Assembly: GCA_951217055.1 (NCBI GenBank) | Contig: OX578286.1 | Span: 31,502,720-31,566,719 of the forward strand | DNA: 64,000 nt | DNA from: Gerris lacustris | Taxonomy: Eukaryota; Arthropoda; Insecta; Hemiptera; Gerridae | Direction of reading: 5' to 3' | Part shown: one piece after another, positions 10,430 to 21,489 of the stretch | How the letters are laid out: each line of letters starts with the position of its first letter | Numbering within the stretch: position 1 is the first letter of the stretch | Position numbers and translations under genes: made by a program | Notes under the pieces: generated by a model | The model's database searches: none | What the model saw: the letters and a program-made list of their open reading frames with translations, nothing else | What the model was told of the DNA's origin: nothing

Positions 10430-11254
10430 GTAGTATGACTGACCAATTAGAGAAGGAAAAGGGCTAGGGGTTTAAACCGGAACGCACACCTCCTTCTCCT
10501 TCTCATCGGAACGCACACCTCCTTCTCCTTCGCATCGGAACGCACACCCCCTCCTACCTCACATTCGTCATTGTTGTTTCGACCTTCTTAGCAATCTCTC
10601 AATACTGCAATTCATCTAAATAAAACTACTGTTTTTAAGTCTCTCAAAACTTCTCTTCTTGAAAGGTATGTGTGCATGTAGAACACAACTTATTTTATAC
10701 GAATATGTGTTAAGTATATTATTGATAAGAATTTGATTTCATTTAATGTTAAAATAGAATTAATAAATACATATTTGCCGTATTGTTTCAAGGGCTCGAG
10801 CAACCTGTAGGATGTCATGATTAGTTTGCTTCTTTTAGTCGACCATTTTAATTTATTTATTTCCATTTAAGTTTTCTTTATTTTATTATTGTTATTACTT
10901 TTAAATCAAATGAAAAATTTTATATCACAGTTAAACTCAATATGATTTATTGCTATTGTGTATTTTGATATTTCAGATTATATATTACGAATAACGGAGA
11001 ATTGACGTGTTTTAGGAATTTCCCTCCTTTTAAATCTGATTTAATTGTGTGTTTTTTTCACAAATCCAGATTTTGTTGGTTTTTTTTTTGTCGTAAGTGG
11101 TTTTATTAATGTGTTTTTGTTATGTTATTTTATTAATGGTTTTAGTAATGATACTATTAATATATATTTAAATATCTACTTTTTTATTGTTATCTTAGTC
11201 ACTTAGGTCTTGATTTTGGTATACAACCCGGGCTGCTCCGGGTACTTCAGCTAG
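10430..11254 (+). mobile_element. Helitron 3' part with possible captured sequence
   Basis: The right end is a textbook non-autonomous Helitron terminus: a hairpin ACCCGG...CCGGGT at about 11227-11243, then a short spacer and CTAG at 11251-11254. The preceding 'ATTGTTATCTTAGTCACTTAGGTCTTGATTTT' region matches the end of the next Helitron. The inner 10430-10680 is GC-richer than its surroundings. It has a TGACGTAA motif, three tandem 'CGGAACGCACACCTCC' units (about 10480-10550) and a donor-like AAAGGTATGTG near 10662. Capture of a host promoter or exon is conceivable but unproven. The left boundary is not defined. Confidence 0.5.
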
Positions 11255-12821
11255 TCAATGTATATATATAAAGAAGAAGTCTGTGGATATGTGGGTATGT
11301 CCTTTATACAAATCTACAGTTTTATTCCGATCTGGATGAAAATTTGCACACTTGACCTTCAAAGCAAGGAGAAGGTCGCTGTCTACATGAATTTTCGAAA
11401 TTTAATTCTTGGTACTCAGGAGTACGGGGTACAAGTAATGAATACGAAATCAAAATAATGAATACCCTACGTGATGCATATCGCTGAAAAGCTCTATATG
11501 AGTACAGTAATTGATGTTATGTACAGTTTTTTCATATTTTCATTTAGGAGGGGGGAAAAAATCTGTATATAAAGAAAAAAGTCTGTGGGTATATGTCCGT
11601 TATACAAATCTACATTTTTATTCCGATCTCGATGAAAATTTGCACACTTGACCTTCAAAGCAAGGGGAAAGTCACTGTCTACATGAAAATTAAAAAATTT
11701 AATTCTAGGTACCCATAGAGGTATGGGGTACAAATGTCAAAGTAATGAATAGCCTTCATGATGCATATCTTTGAAATGCTCTATAAGAGTACAGTAATTG
11801 ATGTTATGTACGTTTTTGGCATATTTAGATTTAGGAGGGGGGGGGGGGGGGGGGGTGGAATGGAAAAAAAAAGAAAAAATATATCTATATCTATTATAAA
11901 GAAGAGTGTCTTTGGGTACGTGGCGGGGGTCCTTTATACATATTTTCACTTTCAACCATTTAAGCTAGAGGAGGTCAATGTCTGAGATTTCGAAATTTTG
12001 ATTTTGGTACACAGGGGTACGGGGTTCAAAATTCATAGTAATGAAAACCCTTTATGATTCATATCGTTAAAAAGTTCCTTAAGAGTACAGTAGTAATTGT
12101 TGTTATGTACATTGTTGTCATATTTTTATTTAGGAAGGGGGTAAAATGGAAAATACAGGAAAAATTATCTCTACACATTATTATAAAAAAGAAGAGTTTC
12201 TGTGTGAGGGTATTTCTTTCATTCAAATCTTAAATTACTATAATTTTAAAGAGGATTTAAACGATATGTATCATAAAGGGTATTCGTTACCTTACTATTT
12301 GTACCCCATACCTCTGTCCTCTGTGTACCAAAATTTATATGAAGAAATATCATGGTAGACAGTTTCTTTGAAGGTCCCCTTGCTGGTCACTGAAAAATAC
12401 ATGTATGTAATTTCGAAATTTAAAATTTGGTAAACAGGGGTACGGGGTACAAAAGTTTGTTAGATATATCCCTCATGATTTATGTCATTGGAAAGTTCTT
12501 AAAAACTGTCATAATTTTTGTTATGTACACTTTTGTCATATTATTATTTAGGATGGAGGATATTGACCTCTGTCAAGTTTTTAGCCTAAAAATTAAGAGA
12601 TTTATTAGTGGTATGACTGGTCCAGTTAAACAAAAAAAAGTAAGGTTTATTATGTTTGTAACATAATTTCCTCACAACATAAAAATGTTATAAACATGTT
12701 GATTTTACAATGTGGTTATACTTCTATAATATACATTTAGGTATCTACTTCTTCATTGTTATTTTAGTCTCTTAGGTCTTGATTTTTATACAACCCGGGC
12801 TGCGCCGGGTACTCCAGCTAG
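11255..12821 (+). mobile_element. Non-autonomous Helitron, complete
   Basis: It starts with TC at 11255-11256, immediately after the CTAG of the preceding element, then 'AATGTATATATATAAAG'. It ends with hairpin ACCCGG/CCGGGT (12793-12810), a 7-nt spacer and CTAG (12818-12821). Inside are about four head-to-tail copies of the 'CAAATCTACA...GCACACTTGACC...GGGGTACGGGGTAC...GATGCATATC' module, starting near 11300, 11600, 11930 and 12210, separated by poly(G)-bearing linkers. No Rep/helicase frame is present. The short frames on both strands are module shadows. Confidence 0.7.
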
Positions 12822-12833
12822 CAATTAAACTAG

Positions 12834-13487
12834 GCATCGCGTGGCTCTATCATTGAAGCGAGCGTATAATATAGTAGTAAGGGAACAACCCTGCATTCTT
12901 ACTATTCCTCTAACCACACATCTCTATTTCAATATTTATAATTTGTATCTCTTTACTACAAACAAACTACTGCATGTATCAAATTGAAATTTTGCATGCC
13001 TGTTTCAATTGTGCATCAAATGGTGTCTATGAAGTTTTATTAAAATCGTTACGTTAGAACGTAAGATATCGGTAAAAAGGTTGTTTTCTCTATTTTAAAC
13101 GTTTAGGTCCGCTTTAATAGTTTTAGCGATCTTTATTAATTCATAGCGGTGTCGCTGTTGGTTTTAGTAAAAAATGTTATTTGAAAAAAAATGTTCGTCT
13201 CATCGAATAGATGATGATAGAATTTTTTCCCGTCCTGAAATTCCAATTTAATTTTTGAACCTCTCGTTTACGCGAGCGTTGCGCGCGAACTCTTGGACGG
13301 ATCACGCTGTCCAACGAACTTAGCCTGAGTATTAGTAAGAGGATCATGTATACCACATTTCAACTAAATCGGTCAACTTTCACTCAAGTTATCGTCACAC
13401 GCGTGAACGTTACTGACAGACAGACAGACAGACAGACACGGAGCATATTTCGTTGAATGTAGGAAGCTCGCTACGCTCGCTTCAATA
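12834..13487 (-). mobile_element. Family E TIR element, reversed copy
   Basis: It matches 39042-39817 in inverse orientation over nearly its whole length. One end is 'GGCATCGCGTGGCTCTATCATTGAAGC'-like and the other 'AGGAAGCTCGCTACGCTCG...CTTCAAT'. It carries GACAGACAGACA simple sequence and a TTTACGCGAGCGTTGCGCG hairpin. The 5' TIR base block CTCTAT is missing here because sequence changes at 13487. No transposase frame; non-autonomous. Confidence 0.7.
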
Positions 13488-13568
13488 AATTGGACAATAA
13501 TTGCTTGTAAAAGCATACTTCTCAATAAATTATGATAAAATGCGAGGAAGCTATGTGCCACACTAATT
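13488..13568 (-). repeat. Family D end fragment
   Basis: It contains 'GCGAGGAAGCTATGTGCC' and 'ACACTAATTGG...AGTCTATTTT', the reversed family D start. It is joined directly to the end of element E. Confidence 0.6.
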
Positions 13569-13619
13569 GGAAGTCTATTTTTTGTATTTGTTTTTTTTTT
13601 TTACTTCAATTACTAAGAG

Positions 13620-13712
13620 TTAATGAGCTGGGGTTCAGTTCCAGTTCGTATAAGAGTTTATTTTTACTCAAAATTTTGATATAATGTTCATAATAATTAA
13701 ATGTAACAACCA
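13620..13712 (+). repeat. SINE-like repeat S copy
   Basis: GGGGTTCAGTTCC (B-box-like) is followed by 'GAGTTTATTTTTA' and 'TTTTGATATAATGTTCATAATAATTAAATGT'-type sequence, which matches 44085-44155. Truncated at the 5' side. Confidence 0.45.
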
Positions 13713-13887
13713 TGAAAACCCTAAATATAAAACCTTAGACGGAAGAAATTAATTATATGAGATAGTGTAGTAAGAATGGTATCGGACAGTTTTTTTTAGA
13801 GAACGAATTAAAATTTACGGTTTTTCTTTGTTCCATATTCGTATAGGTATATAATTTGCTACCGAGCTTACCACAGGTAGCAGCATA

Positions 13888-13888
<1 letters not shown>

Positions 13889-13972
<84 letters not shown>

Positions 13973-13982
13973 TATATATATA
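13889..13982. repeat. (TA)n microsatellite
   Basis: A nearly uninterrupted TA dinucleotide run of about 90 bp. Confidence 0.9.
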
Positions 13983-14075
13983 TGAATAAATTCTCGACCG
14001 TAAATATAAACAGAAAACAAACAAAACTCAGGTTTCGGTCACAAAAATCGTCTTTATGTTACAATCCCGACGTTT

Positions 14076-14230
<155 letters not shown>

Positions 14231-14232
14231 CA

Positions 14233-14992
14233 CAGTGAAAATCGTTTAAGACGAAACTGAGAGGACCAACATATTTTTTCGTGTTAAAAGAATTTCGTGT
14301 TAAAGGTTCCATAAAAAAAAAAAACTTACCAATACCTTTGATGTCAAATTGTTTAATAAGATGCCTACAATTTACATTCATACATTGTATATTTATTTTT
14401 TTAATTAATAACAGAATAAACCAAATAAAAAATGTAATAAAAACTTTAATTTTTTGAAAAATTATCTGATATTTTTTTTTGCATTGTCTTTTTTTTTTTA
14501 GCATCAAATTGCAAAAAAGGTAGAGTAGGTGTTATTCACCGAGATAAAGAGCCCCGTCCTGTGTCACAGGAGGGGGTTGTTTAGATAACATTATCATCTC
14601 GTCTCACCCCTTTGGTGTCAGTATTTCTAAGCCGAGATAAAAGATTCTCGTCTGGGTGTCTCATTTTTATTTCCGATCCCTCTTCATTATCACCGGTTTA
14701 TATGAGGTGTTGCGCTTATAGACCAAGGAGTTAAAACGCCTCTACCTTGCCCACGGGTAGAGGAGGGATAAAAAAAAATAATAATAATAATAAGGTGTTA
14801 AATAAAGCTTAAATATGTACATTTTTTTTCGTTAAGAGAAGCGAATTCTTTTCGTCTTAAGCGATTTTTATTTCGTGTTAAAAGAAGTAAATGTATGAAA
14901 ATACCAAGTATGTATTTTGTCGGGACCGCAATATTTTTTCGTGTTAACCGATTTTTCATTTTAAGCGTTTTCGTCTTGAACGTATTTCACTA
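14233..14992. mobile_element. pogo/Tigger-like MITE with nested LINE tail
   Basis: The left end CAGTGAAAATCGTTTAAG pairs with the right end, which reads inward as AGTGAAATACGTTCAAGACG. The ends lie in TA-rich flanks, consistent with a TA target. Internal 'TTTCGTGTTAA' motifs recur near both ends (about 14277, 14292, 14869, 14938). The resemblance to pogo/Tigger ends (CAGTnnAACCTCGTTAAnnCGAA) is from general knowledge. The centre (about 14517-14797) is foreign. No transposase remnant is seen. Confidence 0.5.
14517..14797 (+). mobile_element. Non-LTR retrotransposon 3' tail
   Basis: A GC-richer block has 'CCTCTACCTTGCCCACGGGTAGAGG', a stem-loop with CCTCTAC/GTAGAGG arms, just before AGGGATA(A)n and (AAT)n at the end. 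A hairpin of the same CCTCTAC/GTAGAGG type sits in the 3' region of the LINE at 33744-34569. No coding portion remains. The family is an inference. Confidence 0.4.
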
Positions 14993-15335
14993 TATATTAA
15001 ATGCTAATAATTCTGTAATAGAGATATTACATTAAAATAATTAAACAACTAAATTAGATAATGCGGTAACAAAATAGCATAAAATCGAATTCAAATAATC
15101 TATTTATTCAATCTAAATAAATAAATAATAAAAATATTCTTTGGTTGACTTATATGCATTTAAATAAAAATTGACTAAGACATAAGCTTACTGGAGTGAG
15201 TCATTCGCAAATATCCACTTTTCTACGTATATTACGTAATGTCGGCTTAGTCTAACCTTTACAAACTTATTTACTTAATACAAAACCAGCTTGACAGAGA
15301 TACATTTACTTAATGTAGTACTATAAAAATTAGAG
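14993..15335. other. Region downstream of tRNA-Ile, no gene seen
   Basis: AT-rich. It includes an ATTTTT run just 3' of the tRNA on the minus strand (plus-strand AAAAAT at 15326-15331), which would serve as a pol III terminator. Confidence 0.5.
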
Positions 15336-15430
15336 TGCTCCAGGTGAGGCTCGAACTCACAACCCCGGCATTGCTCACTGGTTTTACTGTCATATAAGTA
15401 CCGTGCGCTAACCAATTGCGCCACTGGAGC
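15336..15430 (-). tRNA. tRNA-Ile-TAT: tRNA-Ile(UAU) with intron
   Basis: On the minus strand the acceptor arms GCTCCAG and CTGGAGC pair perfectly. The A box is TGGCGCAATTGGTTAGCGC and the B box GTTCGAGCC. The anticodon arm is CGGTA-CTTATA-(intron)-A-TGCCG with anticodon TAT, which reads AUA isoleucine codons. An intron of about 21 nt lies one base 3' of the anticodon, the canonical position. Without it the tRNA is about 74 nt, and eukaryotic tRNA-Ile(UAU) genes characteristically carry such introns. A T-run about 5-10 nt downstream fits pol III termination. All stems look intact, so it is likely functional. Confidence 0.92.
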
Positions 15431-16230
15431 TGGTGTTACCGGTATGATGTAATAATATATAATCGTAAATATATAATTATATTAAACTTATAACATTTGT
15501 TATTAATATTTGTTATTTGAGGAAATAAAAGATACTTGTTAATTGTTGATCTTATATTATTTTCAATACAAAGAAACATTAATTTATTAATTTTTAAATA
15601 CTACTTAATTTTTTATATTACTTAGTATTCGTAAATTATAAAACAATACTATAGTATATTACTCATACTATTATATTATGTATTAATAAATAAAGAATAA
15701 TTGTATGATTTATTATTCATCCACTTAAAAGTAAAATTAATAATTTTCTTTCCCCTAAAGTAGGCTGTAAAAATAAAAGTACTAAAAACAAGTTTTATTT
15801 ATAGACATTTTTTAGTTTTTATTTTCTCATATTACATTGAGTTCAGAATATACGAAGAGAATGTATTGCGATAGCGCAACAAATCGATTTTAATGGATTT
15901 AGAATTATTCAATTCAGCCTTATGAGTCAAAACAAAACGATTTTTAAAAATGTCTTGTCCTTTGGACAACAAATTTCAATTCGAAATCACAGCTGGTCCA
16001 TTTAAATTAACACCTTTCAATCCCCAGCGGGGTCACATATTTTTATCTGAAAATTTGTAATAGTAAATTAACTAAATAATATATTATTGGGATTAAAAAT
16101 GAATCATCACAGTATATATAAGAAAAAGTTTTAACTGAGTTTGTGGGGCTCTGATTTTTATAAATCACTCAACGAATTCTCTGTTTCAATAAATCATTAT
16201 GATACATAAAATTATAAACAATTTTTTTTT
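15431..16230. other. AT-rich stretch, no gene seen
   Basis: Very AT-rich. A short 'AGAGAATGTATTGCGATAGCGC' segment at about 15858 resembles 28265 and 43686, so it is a repeat fragment. Nothing else recognised. Confidence 0.5.
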
Positions 16231-16830
16231 TAGCTTCCGAGCTTACCGAAGGTAACGGAAGCTATGTGATCATTCTAAAGAACGAAAATATATAATGTCT
16301 CCGATTTCAAAAATTCCAAGACAGAAATCCTTTTCTGACATCAGGGAACATTTTTGATTTCATGTCTGACTATCGCTCTGTCACTCAATTTTTACGAACC
16401 AATATATCTTAAAACTACACATCCGATTCTAATTAAATTTGTATGGCAGGTCATAATTAACTCATTGTTGGTCCCATATAAGTTTTAACCTTCTGCGCTC
16501 ATTTGTTTCTCTTCCACATGCGCATAAACATATTTATTTATTTATAACAAAATCTTCAAAAGCACTTATCATATTTGTATGAAACTTTTATAGTTTATCG
16601 AAAGTAACACGGAGATAGCTCCAGATCAATTTCAACCTTCTGCGCTCATTATCATTTGCTAAATTGATACTTTAATTCATGTAAAAAGTCAAAACTATTT
16701 TAACAGATTAAAAAAACGGGGGAAACAATTAAACAAATTAGAAAATAATAGCTTGTGAAAGTATAAAATCAATAAAGTACGTAAATAGGATGAGAGGGAA
16801 GCCATGTGTCACACGAATTGAGTCTATTTT
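16231..16830 (-). repeat. Family D element, near full length
   Basis: One end is 'CTTCCGAGCTTACCGAAGG...GGAAGCTATGTGATC' and the other 'GAAGCCATGTGTCACACGAATTG...AGTCTATTTT', the reversed family start. It shares 'CCAAGACAGAAATCC', 'CAACATATCTTAAAAAC'-type and 'GCGCATGTGGAAGAGA' blocks with 56465-57110. CTTCCGAGCTT/AAGGTAACGGAAG forms a terminal hairpin. It has no coding frame. Confidence 0.6.
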
Positions 16831-16918
16831 TTAAAAATAAATTTGAATGCTACTTTATAGTATGAATAAATAATTATAATAATATAATAACTAAGGTAAT
16901 AATTATAACAATAATTAA

Positions 16919-16994
16919 CACCGTGTCAAAAAAAAAAAAAAAAAAAAAAAAAAACTATAGTAAAGTATTTTTTTTTTTTTTTTTTGACACGGTG
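16919..16994. mobile_element. 76-bp fold-back element flanked by TTAA
   Basis: It is bounded by TTAA at 16915-16918 and 16995-16998. It starts CACCGTGTC followed by about 28 A, and ends in a T-run then GACACGGTG. The two halves form an almost complete hairpin around a short centre (CTATAGTAAAGTA). TTAA duplications are typical of piggyBac-type and some Kolobok elements. This would be an extremely short deletion derivative. Confidence 0.6.
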
Positions 16995-17204
16995 TTAAAT
17001 TATTATTATTTTTACATTTTGAGATGTTTCTCACTAAATTATTTTATCGCATTTTCAAATTCATACTTTTACTATTTAAAAGAGGTTTGAAATATACCTT
17101 TTTCTCCTAAAATTACCATATTTTTAAGTAAACTCTTGAATATTTCTGTGTGTTTAACACATTTTCACCTGTCACTTAATATTGGTAATTTTCCCCACAA
17201 AAGA

Positions 17205-17228
17205 GGAAAGGGGGGGGGGGGGGGGGGA
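17205..17228. repeat. Poly(G) tract
   Basis: About 17 consecutive G after AAAGAGGAAA. The surrounding 16999-17534 is otherwise AT-rich with nothing recognised. Confidence 0.85.
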
Positions 17229-17534
17229 TTAACTCCCGCATTTTCATATTGAATAATTAATAAGTATAATCGAATTATTTCGTTCTGCTCTTGTGACCCA
17301 TCCCCAAAAAGCTCAATTAATTTTAATAATTAACCCTTATTCAAAGATAGGGTCAGATCACAAAAGATAAAACTTTCTCTTATTACATAATGATACAGAA
17401 TTTAATATCCCTAAATAACTTACTTAATTATTATATTATTTAAACATTTTACGAAAAATGTATATCCCTAAATAACTTATAAATAATTAATTTATTAAAC
17501 TTTTTACAAAAATGTAAAATGTTCATTCTCCCCC

Positions 17535-17790
17535 ATGTTTTTTTTATTATATTTTCCTGCGTATATGTCTGTCTGTCCTTCCGTCCATCTGTCGCCTGCG
17601 CTCTCACGACTAAACCTTTCGTCCGATTACTTTTTTTGGACCCCGTATCGGGTGTCGTATGAAATATATATGGTATACGTCGAGTTGATTACAAAAATAT
17701 AATAATTTTTTGGTCATAAGCTTTGATAGGGCGTGCTTGAAGTTGGTGTGAAAAGTGCCCCCCCCCCTCTATCCCACTTATGAAAAGTGC
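17535..17790 (-). repeat. Copies of the 1-240 and 4311-4400 repeats
   Basis: 17535-17720, read on the minus strand, follows 90-200 ('TCGGACGAAA', 'GTGAGAGC', 'GGACAGACAGACATA', 'GCAGGAAAATATAA'). 17725-17790 matches 4311-4400 reversed, including the C-run. So the two repeats are adjacent here. Confidence 0.5.
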
Positions 17791-18047
17791 AAAAAATCCT
17801 GAACATTCTTCGACTAAAAGTAAAGATACCACTTTTTGGAAATCCCGAAATTATTATATATATATATTTTTTTTTTTTTCATTGACAAAAAACGTTTTTC
17901 TACAATTATGCTCTTTTCGGTGTAGTTATATGTTTATAGTCCGGTTCACTGGCAACAAATACTTTATCAGAAGTTTGGACAATGTCAGACCCATAGGATA
18001 GTTGAAAGTAGGCTTTTTAGCATTTCAAAAAGCACCATCAATCAATA
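17791..18047. other. No gene recognised
   Basis: AT-rich, with a TA/T run at 17858-17878. A 73-codon frame crosses this run and is not convincing. Confidence 0.4.
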
Positions 18048-18055
18048 CACCATCA

Positions 18056-18310
18056 CAGTGGTGTATCCAGGGGGGGGGGGGGGCACGGGGCGGTACCACC
18101 CCCCCCCCCCCAGACTCAATAGAGTAAAAAAAACACTCCCGTATTTTTTTAATACATATTTTTTACATTCACCTCATATTCAATTTCACCTCATGCAGAA
18201 ATGCATTAAAAAGCGCTATTTTGAGAGATCATATTTTCAAAATGACTTAACTGACAAAATCTAAACTGACCCCCCCCCCCCCACAGACATAGCAGCTGGA
18301 TACGCTAATG
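18056..18310. mobile_element. hAT-type MITE with exact 8-bp target duplication
   Basis: Ends CAGTGGTGTATCCAGG (left) and CATTAGCGTATCCAG (right, reversed) form an imperfect terminal inverted repeat. It is flanked on both sides by CACCATCA (18048-18055 and 18311-18318), an 8-bp duplication diagnostic of hAT superfamily insertion. The interior is poly(G)/poly(C)-rich near both ends. No coding; non-autonomous, and recent enough to keep a perfect duplication. Confidence 0.85.
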
Positions 18311-18424
18311 CACCATCAAAAAGGCACAAGTTTTACAATACTGTGTTGCCTACTAACCCTCACTGTGTGCTGACTAGCACACACTTGACATGTTTATTTA
18401 GAATACAATTATTTGTACATGTCT

Positions 18425-18605
18425 TTGTCTAAATAACTTTTAAGACAAAGGAATGTTTAGTCCTATATACTTTATGGGACAAAGGAATATCACACTTCTA
18501 TTTTTATAAGGAGAGTAACAGGCTAAAGAAGAACATTCCGTACACCTTCTTTACATTGCTACTCCCTTCTGTTTTTTATAAGGAGAGTAACAGTCTAAAG
18601 AAGTT
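18425..18605 (+). mobile_element. Family A MITE, left-truncated
   Basis: It contains the core 'GACAAAGGAATGTTTAGTCC', 'TATAAGGAGAGTAACAG' and 'GAACATTCCGTACACC'. It ends 'GAGTAACAGTCTAAAGAAGTT'. The first TTCTTTAGATTG end is missing. Confidence 0.65.
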
Positions 18606-18954
18606 CTAATATATAATGAGATAAATTTAATAATTGTACATTTGAGCATTATTAAATTTCACAAAAATAATGTGGTCTTACTAAGAATTGAAAGATGGTT
18701 GTTTTACATGGTCCCCACTTTGATTACCATCAGAAGCACACTTTTTTCTATTCAATATCTCTAAAAGAAGACACATTTTTTTTTTATCTATGTGTTCGGT
18801 AATCTTTTCGATAAATTATTATTTTCAGTGCACCCTCTGAATTAAATTCTCTAAAAGTTGTATTCTTAATACATTTTCTAATTTAAATGTTATTTGTTTT
18901 GTTGCAGGTATGAATTGACTTAATCAACTAAATACGTTTGAATAAATGTGAGTA
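18606..18954. other. No gene recognised
   Basis: AT-rich. 'TTTGTTTTGTTGCAGGTATG' near 18895 looks like adjacent splice acceptor and donor signals, with no supporting coding potential. Confidence 0.4.
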
Positions 18955-19310
18955 ATTTTCTTTCTAAATTTTGAGGATTATCTATTAATTTAAAATACAA
19001 ATATCACTGACTGACTGATAGATTCATCACGATATATCTAGAATATTGATTTAATATGGCGACCATTTGTATGTGAACTTTGTCCATGAAACAATTTAGT
19101 AGAACCAATTGCTTGGAATTTAAAAATTAGCTTATTTTTATGGCATCAACTATTTAGGTAAAAAGGAAGTTTTTTTTTATCGACAATTTTGATTCAATAT
19201 AGCGACCATTTGTATTTGAACTTCGTTCTTTTTAAGGCATAAACAATTTAGGTGAAAAGAAAGGGTTTTCCAATCAACCATTTTGATTCAATATGGTGGC
19301 CTTACTTTTA
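18955..19310 (+). repeat. Diverged Helitron-like repeat with 'ATGGCGACCATTT' motifs
   Basis: It contains 'ATCACTGACTGACTGATAG', 'CATCACGATAT', then three spaced copies of a 'TTTTGATTCAATATGGCGACCATTTGTAT'-type motif (about 19050, 19190, 19280). The same series occurs, better preserved, at 20480-20795, where it starts with TCTATATATATAAAA. Confidence 0.5.
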
Positions 19311-19506
19311 CACTATAAAATAATAATTGTCTACTTCTTAAAAATATTGAAATAAAATCAATGAATTTGATATGATAATCTATAATAATATTGATGATGA
19401 AAAAAAATAGGGCATTTCTAAAATTTCATCCCAAGGAAGATAAAAATTATAATTCTATCAAAGATTATGAATTACAAATCTCGAATGTAATTACGTTGTA
19501 CAGTGT

Positions 19507-19540
<34 letters not shown>

Positions 19541-20479
19541 ATAGTTTTTTTTTTGTCTTTATTTAAATAATGAAAACTTTGATACGAACAGAAAAAAATA
19601 AACCTTGTTTTATTTTTAAAAAAACTTATGAAAAATGTATGACAGATATGAAAAAAAAAATTAAAAATTCAATTAATAAATCTACTGGTTGAATACAATA
19701 TGATGGGACGAAAAAGGAGTATAAGTTCGACTCTTTTGAGTTATTTAGTAAATATATAAATAAAATAAATACATATATATATATATATTATATATATAAA
19801 TATTTATATTTATAAATATGAAAAAAAAGTTTATACCTACGCAAAAGCAAAGAAATTAAAAAATCATCGAATAGCGAGGATTTTATAATACATAAGTTTT
19901 TGTTCGAAAATATAGGCATGATATCAATAACAGGTGGCTATTTTAAAGGATAGCATTATTACACGAAAATATCAATACATCAATTTGTCTGTTAAGGTTC
20001 GAAAAAAAAATATTTGTTTTTTTTATATATATTTTTTTAAATACCAGGAAATATATCTTTATATGTGAATATTTAAAAAAAAAAAAAATCTCTCCATTTA
20101 AAAAAATCACTCCATAAAATATATAAAAATGTATTTTTTTTATAATATTTTCATACATACAATTTATAATAATATATACATACAAATAAATTGTAATGAA
20201 GTAATGTTTAAATTCGGTAATGAACTTCAATATGTAAAACAATTTATTACAAAATATGGTTGTTCGCGTTGCTGAATTTAAAATTAGTATTATTTATTTA
20301 TTTTTTTTTTTTTTTCGTAAGTTTTTGTCTTGATTTTATTTTGCCATTTAAATCAAAGTTATTATTTTGCATTATATTGTTTAATTTATATTTTTGTTAA
20401 TTGTGTATATACGATTCCATTAATTAACATTTTCACTTTTCGGCACTCTTTAGCGGTCGAAAGCAACTTTGAGAATTAT
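19311..20479. other. Very AT-rich stretch with simple repeats, no gene seen
   Basis: (TA)n at about 19508-19541 and 19770-19790, and numerous A and T runs. A 99-codon minus-strand frame at 19943-20242 is built of N, I, K, F and Y codons and is compositionally indistinguishable from noise. Confidence 0.5.
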
Positions 20480-21449
20480 CTATATATATAAAATCCAAAT
20501 GCCACTGACTCACTGACTGACACATCACGATATCTCTGAAACCACTGGACCTATAACCATGAAATTTTGTTGGTGTGTTCTTCTTATCTCTTAGGTACTT
20601 GCTAAGAAATGTTTTTAAAAATCCACCATCTTGATTTAAGATGGCGGCCATTTATATAAAAAACTCGACAAGACGATATCTCCGGAACCAATTGCACTAG
20701 AACCTTGAAATTTTGAAGTTAGCTTCCTTTTATGAAAGTAGAAACTTTTGATAAATGATTTACCAATCGGGCGTTTTGATTCAAGATGGCGGCCATATAT
20801 ATATATAAATATGTGTATGTTCTTTATACAAATCTACAGTTTTAGTCCGATCTCGAAAATTTGCATACTTAACCTTCAAAGCAAGGGGAAAATCACTGTC
20901 TACATGAATTTTAAAAATTTAAATATTGGTACACAGGGGTACGGGGTACAAGTAATGAATACGGGGTCAAAGTAATTAATACCTTTTATGATGCATATCA
21001 TTGAAAAGCTCTTTAATAGTATAGTAATTGTTGTTATGTATACAGTTTTATCATATTTTCACTTAGAAGGGGGGTAAAATGGAAAAATATAGCTATATCT
21101 TATAAAAAAAGAAGAGTATCCGTATAAGAGTATATCTTTTATACAAATTTGCAGTTTTATCCCAATTTGATGATTTGATAATACGGCGTCAAAGTAATGA
21201 ATACCCTTCATGAAGCAATTTTGTTTAAAAGCTCTTTAAGAGTACAGTAATTGTTGTTATGTACAGTTTTGTAATATTTTCATTTAGGAGGGGGGTAAAT
21301 TTAGGATATTTGCAAATTATCTTATCAAAGAGAAGGGGGTATAGAAATAAGTGGGAGGGAGAGAATCTAGATATTCTCGCATAGTAAAATAATTTAAATG
21401 TTTCTCATCGGTAGTTTATAAACGTATCAAATTAAAATAACACAGCTAG
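20480..21449 (+). mobile_element. Composite Helitron-type element
   Basis: The left end TCTATATATATAAAATCC fits a Helitron 5' terminus. It continues with 'CACTGACTCACTGACTGACAC', 'ATCACGATATCTCTGAAACC' and ATGGCGGCCATTTATAT, then at about 20800 switches to the 'CAAATCTACAGTTTTAGTCC' module (two copies, about 20815-21060 and 21120-21300). It ends CACAG-CTAG at 21446-21449 followed by T, but without the usual CG-rich 3' hairpin, which seems deleted. Two Helitron families are probably joined here. No coding. Confidence 0.55.
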
Positions 21450-21489
21450 TTAAATATATTTTTATGTGGAGACTATTCTTTCAACATTA

